Shown piece after piece: positions 63,449 to 64,000 of a stretch of 64,000 nucleotides of DNA. Both the position numbers and the translations under genes were made by a program. This DNA comes from Planctomycetota bacterium (lineage in GTDB: Bacteria; Planctomycetota; Planctomycetia; Planctomycetales; Planctomycetaceae), in NCBI GenBank assembly GCA_022600195.1, contig JAHZKX010000051.1, forward strand, positions 310,001 to 374,000, in the 5' to 3' direction. Positions within the stretch are counted from its first letter, which is position 1. Each line of letters opens with the position of its first letter. The notes beneath the pieces were generated by a model that was not told where the DNA came from, did no database searches, and saw nothing but the letters and a program-made list of their open reading frames with translations.

Positions 63449-63480
63449 AAAGGGCTGGAAGCCCAAGCTTCCAACCCTTA
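63449..63480. terminator. Terminator-like hairpin (better on the minus strand)
   Basis: AGGGCTGGAAG (63451-63461) pairs with CTTCCAACCCT (63468-63478) with one C-A mismatch. The A-rich tract at 63441-63450 becomes a T-run on the minus strand, so it could end the sulfatase transcript coming from the right edge. Confidence 0.6.
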
Positions 63481-63800
63481 TAAGTACGAAGTACTCCTGT
63501 TGGTGTAACACTTACAATCTGGTCACAAGATTCGCATCCGACTACTCAGACTGTGACGTCTGTCTTGGGTTCACCAGCCGCGGCTTGCTTCCAGTTTTAT
63601 TGTTATACACACTTTATTCGGCAACGAAAAGACGGAAACTTAAACAGTCGCAGCAAATTCTTTTTCAGAAACAGCGTGCCAGAAAAATATCCGTCAGTAT
63701 TTCACTGAATGTTAAAATTGATCCATTCGAACTGCAAACATTTGAAGATACTTTGATACGTTTTGTTTTTGTCTGGAACGATTCACATTCTCAAATCACG

Positions 63801-64000
63801 TTACAATTCCGGGATGGGATCGTCCTCTTTGATGTCGACTTCTTCCCAGTTTGCTTTGCCGTTTTCGTAACGCAGAATACGATGCTTGCTGCCGGGTGCG
63901 GGTTTTTCATTGATTTTAGGTAGCCAGGCTCGGTGTTCTTTGATCAATTTCGCGAACCTGGGATCATTACTCAGGTTTTTCCATTCAGCGGGATCCTGCT
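63801..64000 (-). CDS. C-terminal end of a second sulfatase (gene continues beyond the window)
   Basis: Reading the minus strand from the edge gives a 65-residue C-terminus starting QDPAEWKNLSNDPRF, with KLIKEHRAWLP and ending EDDPIPEL and a TAA at 63803-63801. This DP-x-E-W-x-N-L-x-N-D-P end matches C-termini of planctomycete arylsulfatases. The 5' end is missing, so no signal peptide or active site can be seen. A plus-strand reading over the same bases (63585-63923) is a shadow. Confidence 0.65.
   Translation of the reverse strand, partial: QDPAEWKNLSNDPRFAKLIKEHRAWLPKINEKPAPGSKHRILRYENGKANWEEVDIKEDDPIPEL

Larger units (their letters stand above)
63228..63800. other. Intergenic region
   Basis: About 570 bp with the hairpin at 63449-63480 and a possible 26-residue ORF at 63274-63354. 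Otherwise no gene is recognised. Confidence 0.4.

Noticed and set aside
63585-63923. A 112-codon plus-strand reading near the right end
   Set aside because: It overlaps the minus-strand sulfatase tail, which has the clear C-terminal motif, so this is a shadow.
1-64000. tRNA genes
   Set aside because: I scanned for T-loop patterns such as GGTTCGAATC with CCA-end stems by eye and found none, although a program should confirm it.

Overview
The window reads as a stretch of planctomycete chromosome, most like Gimesia/Rubinisphaera-type Planctomycetia. This is inference from gene content and not a database match. The pointers are a secreted DUF1549/DUF1553-type protein followed by a DUF1501 protein and a PPC-domain protein, many Tat leaders (RRxFL), sulfatases with the C-S-P-T-R maturation motif, planctomycete-style leucine-rich repeats, a ceramidase-like Tat protein, the DapL lysine route and a TolC-like lipoprotein. 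I see no transposase, phage gene, CRISPR array, rRNA or tRNA. The DNA is chromosomal backbone with short operons separated by intergenic gaps of up to about 0.8 kb.

Layout. 0-8 kb: a DoxX/MauE-like membrane protein (open at the left edge), dapL, a secreted FKBP prolyl isomerase, a zinc-ribbon membrane protein, a ThiF/MoeB-type E1 enzyme, a secreted esterase and slyX. 8-16 kb: a sulfatase, a fatty acid desaturase, a Tat-exported TIM-barrel protein, ahcY, metF and aroE. ahcY and metF both belong to the methyl cycle and diverge from one 480-bp gap. 16-19 kb: an M24-fold protein, a NUDIX hydrolase, small unknown genes, and a 0.8-kb gene-poor stretch with a structured 32-bp repeat. 19-28 kb: scpB with an odd zinc-finger membrane protein, a Crp/Fnr regulator, nnrE, a short-chain dehydrogenase, rpsN-rpsR with folded RNA between them, a hisI/ceramidase-like/queD run and a WYL regulator. 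28-42 kb: a TolC-like lipoprotein, an isocitrate-dehydrogenase-family enzyme, an RDD protein, an M20 amidohydrolase, a Tat-exported unknown, apgM, a ferritin-like protein, a solitary GroES-like protein, and an eboE-xdhC pair. 42-48 kb: an ECF sigma/anti-sigma/membrane-protein operon, a LamG-like secreted protein and a tandem alpha/beta hydrolase. 48-64 kb: an LRR protein, an epimerase, a dipeptidase, a Rieske-PSP1 fusion, a HAD nucleotidase, the BIG2-DUF1549/DUF1553, DUF1501 and PPC operon, a sodium symporter with a coupled 76-aa membrane protein, an SGNH hydrolase, a DinB protein, a DUF3916-like protein and the tail of a second sulfatase.

How the genes work together. Most of the window is housekeeping (lysine, histidine, shikimate, queuosine or folate, methyl cycle, glycolysis, ribosome, chromosome segregation) mixed with secreted degradative enzymes. 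The most unusual observation is a Rieske [2Fe-2S] domain fused to a PSP1/RicT-like domain with a Cys-rich tail (51644-52504). Others worth a second look are the ECF operon with an ECF-like promoter and terminator-like hairpin in its leader, the symporter with its coupled small membrane protein, the hairpins between rpsN and rpsR, the two-domain hydrolase whose first half lacks the nucleophile, and the lone eboE next to xdhC. I did not find one large, clearly new multi-gene system.
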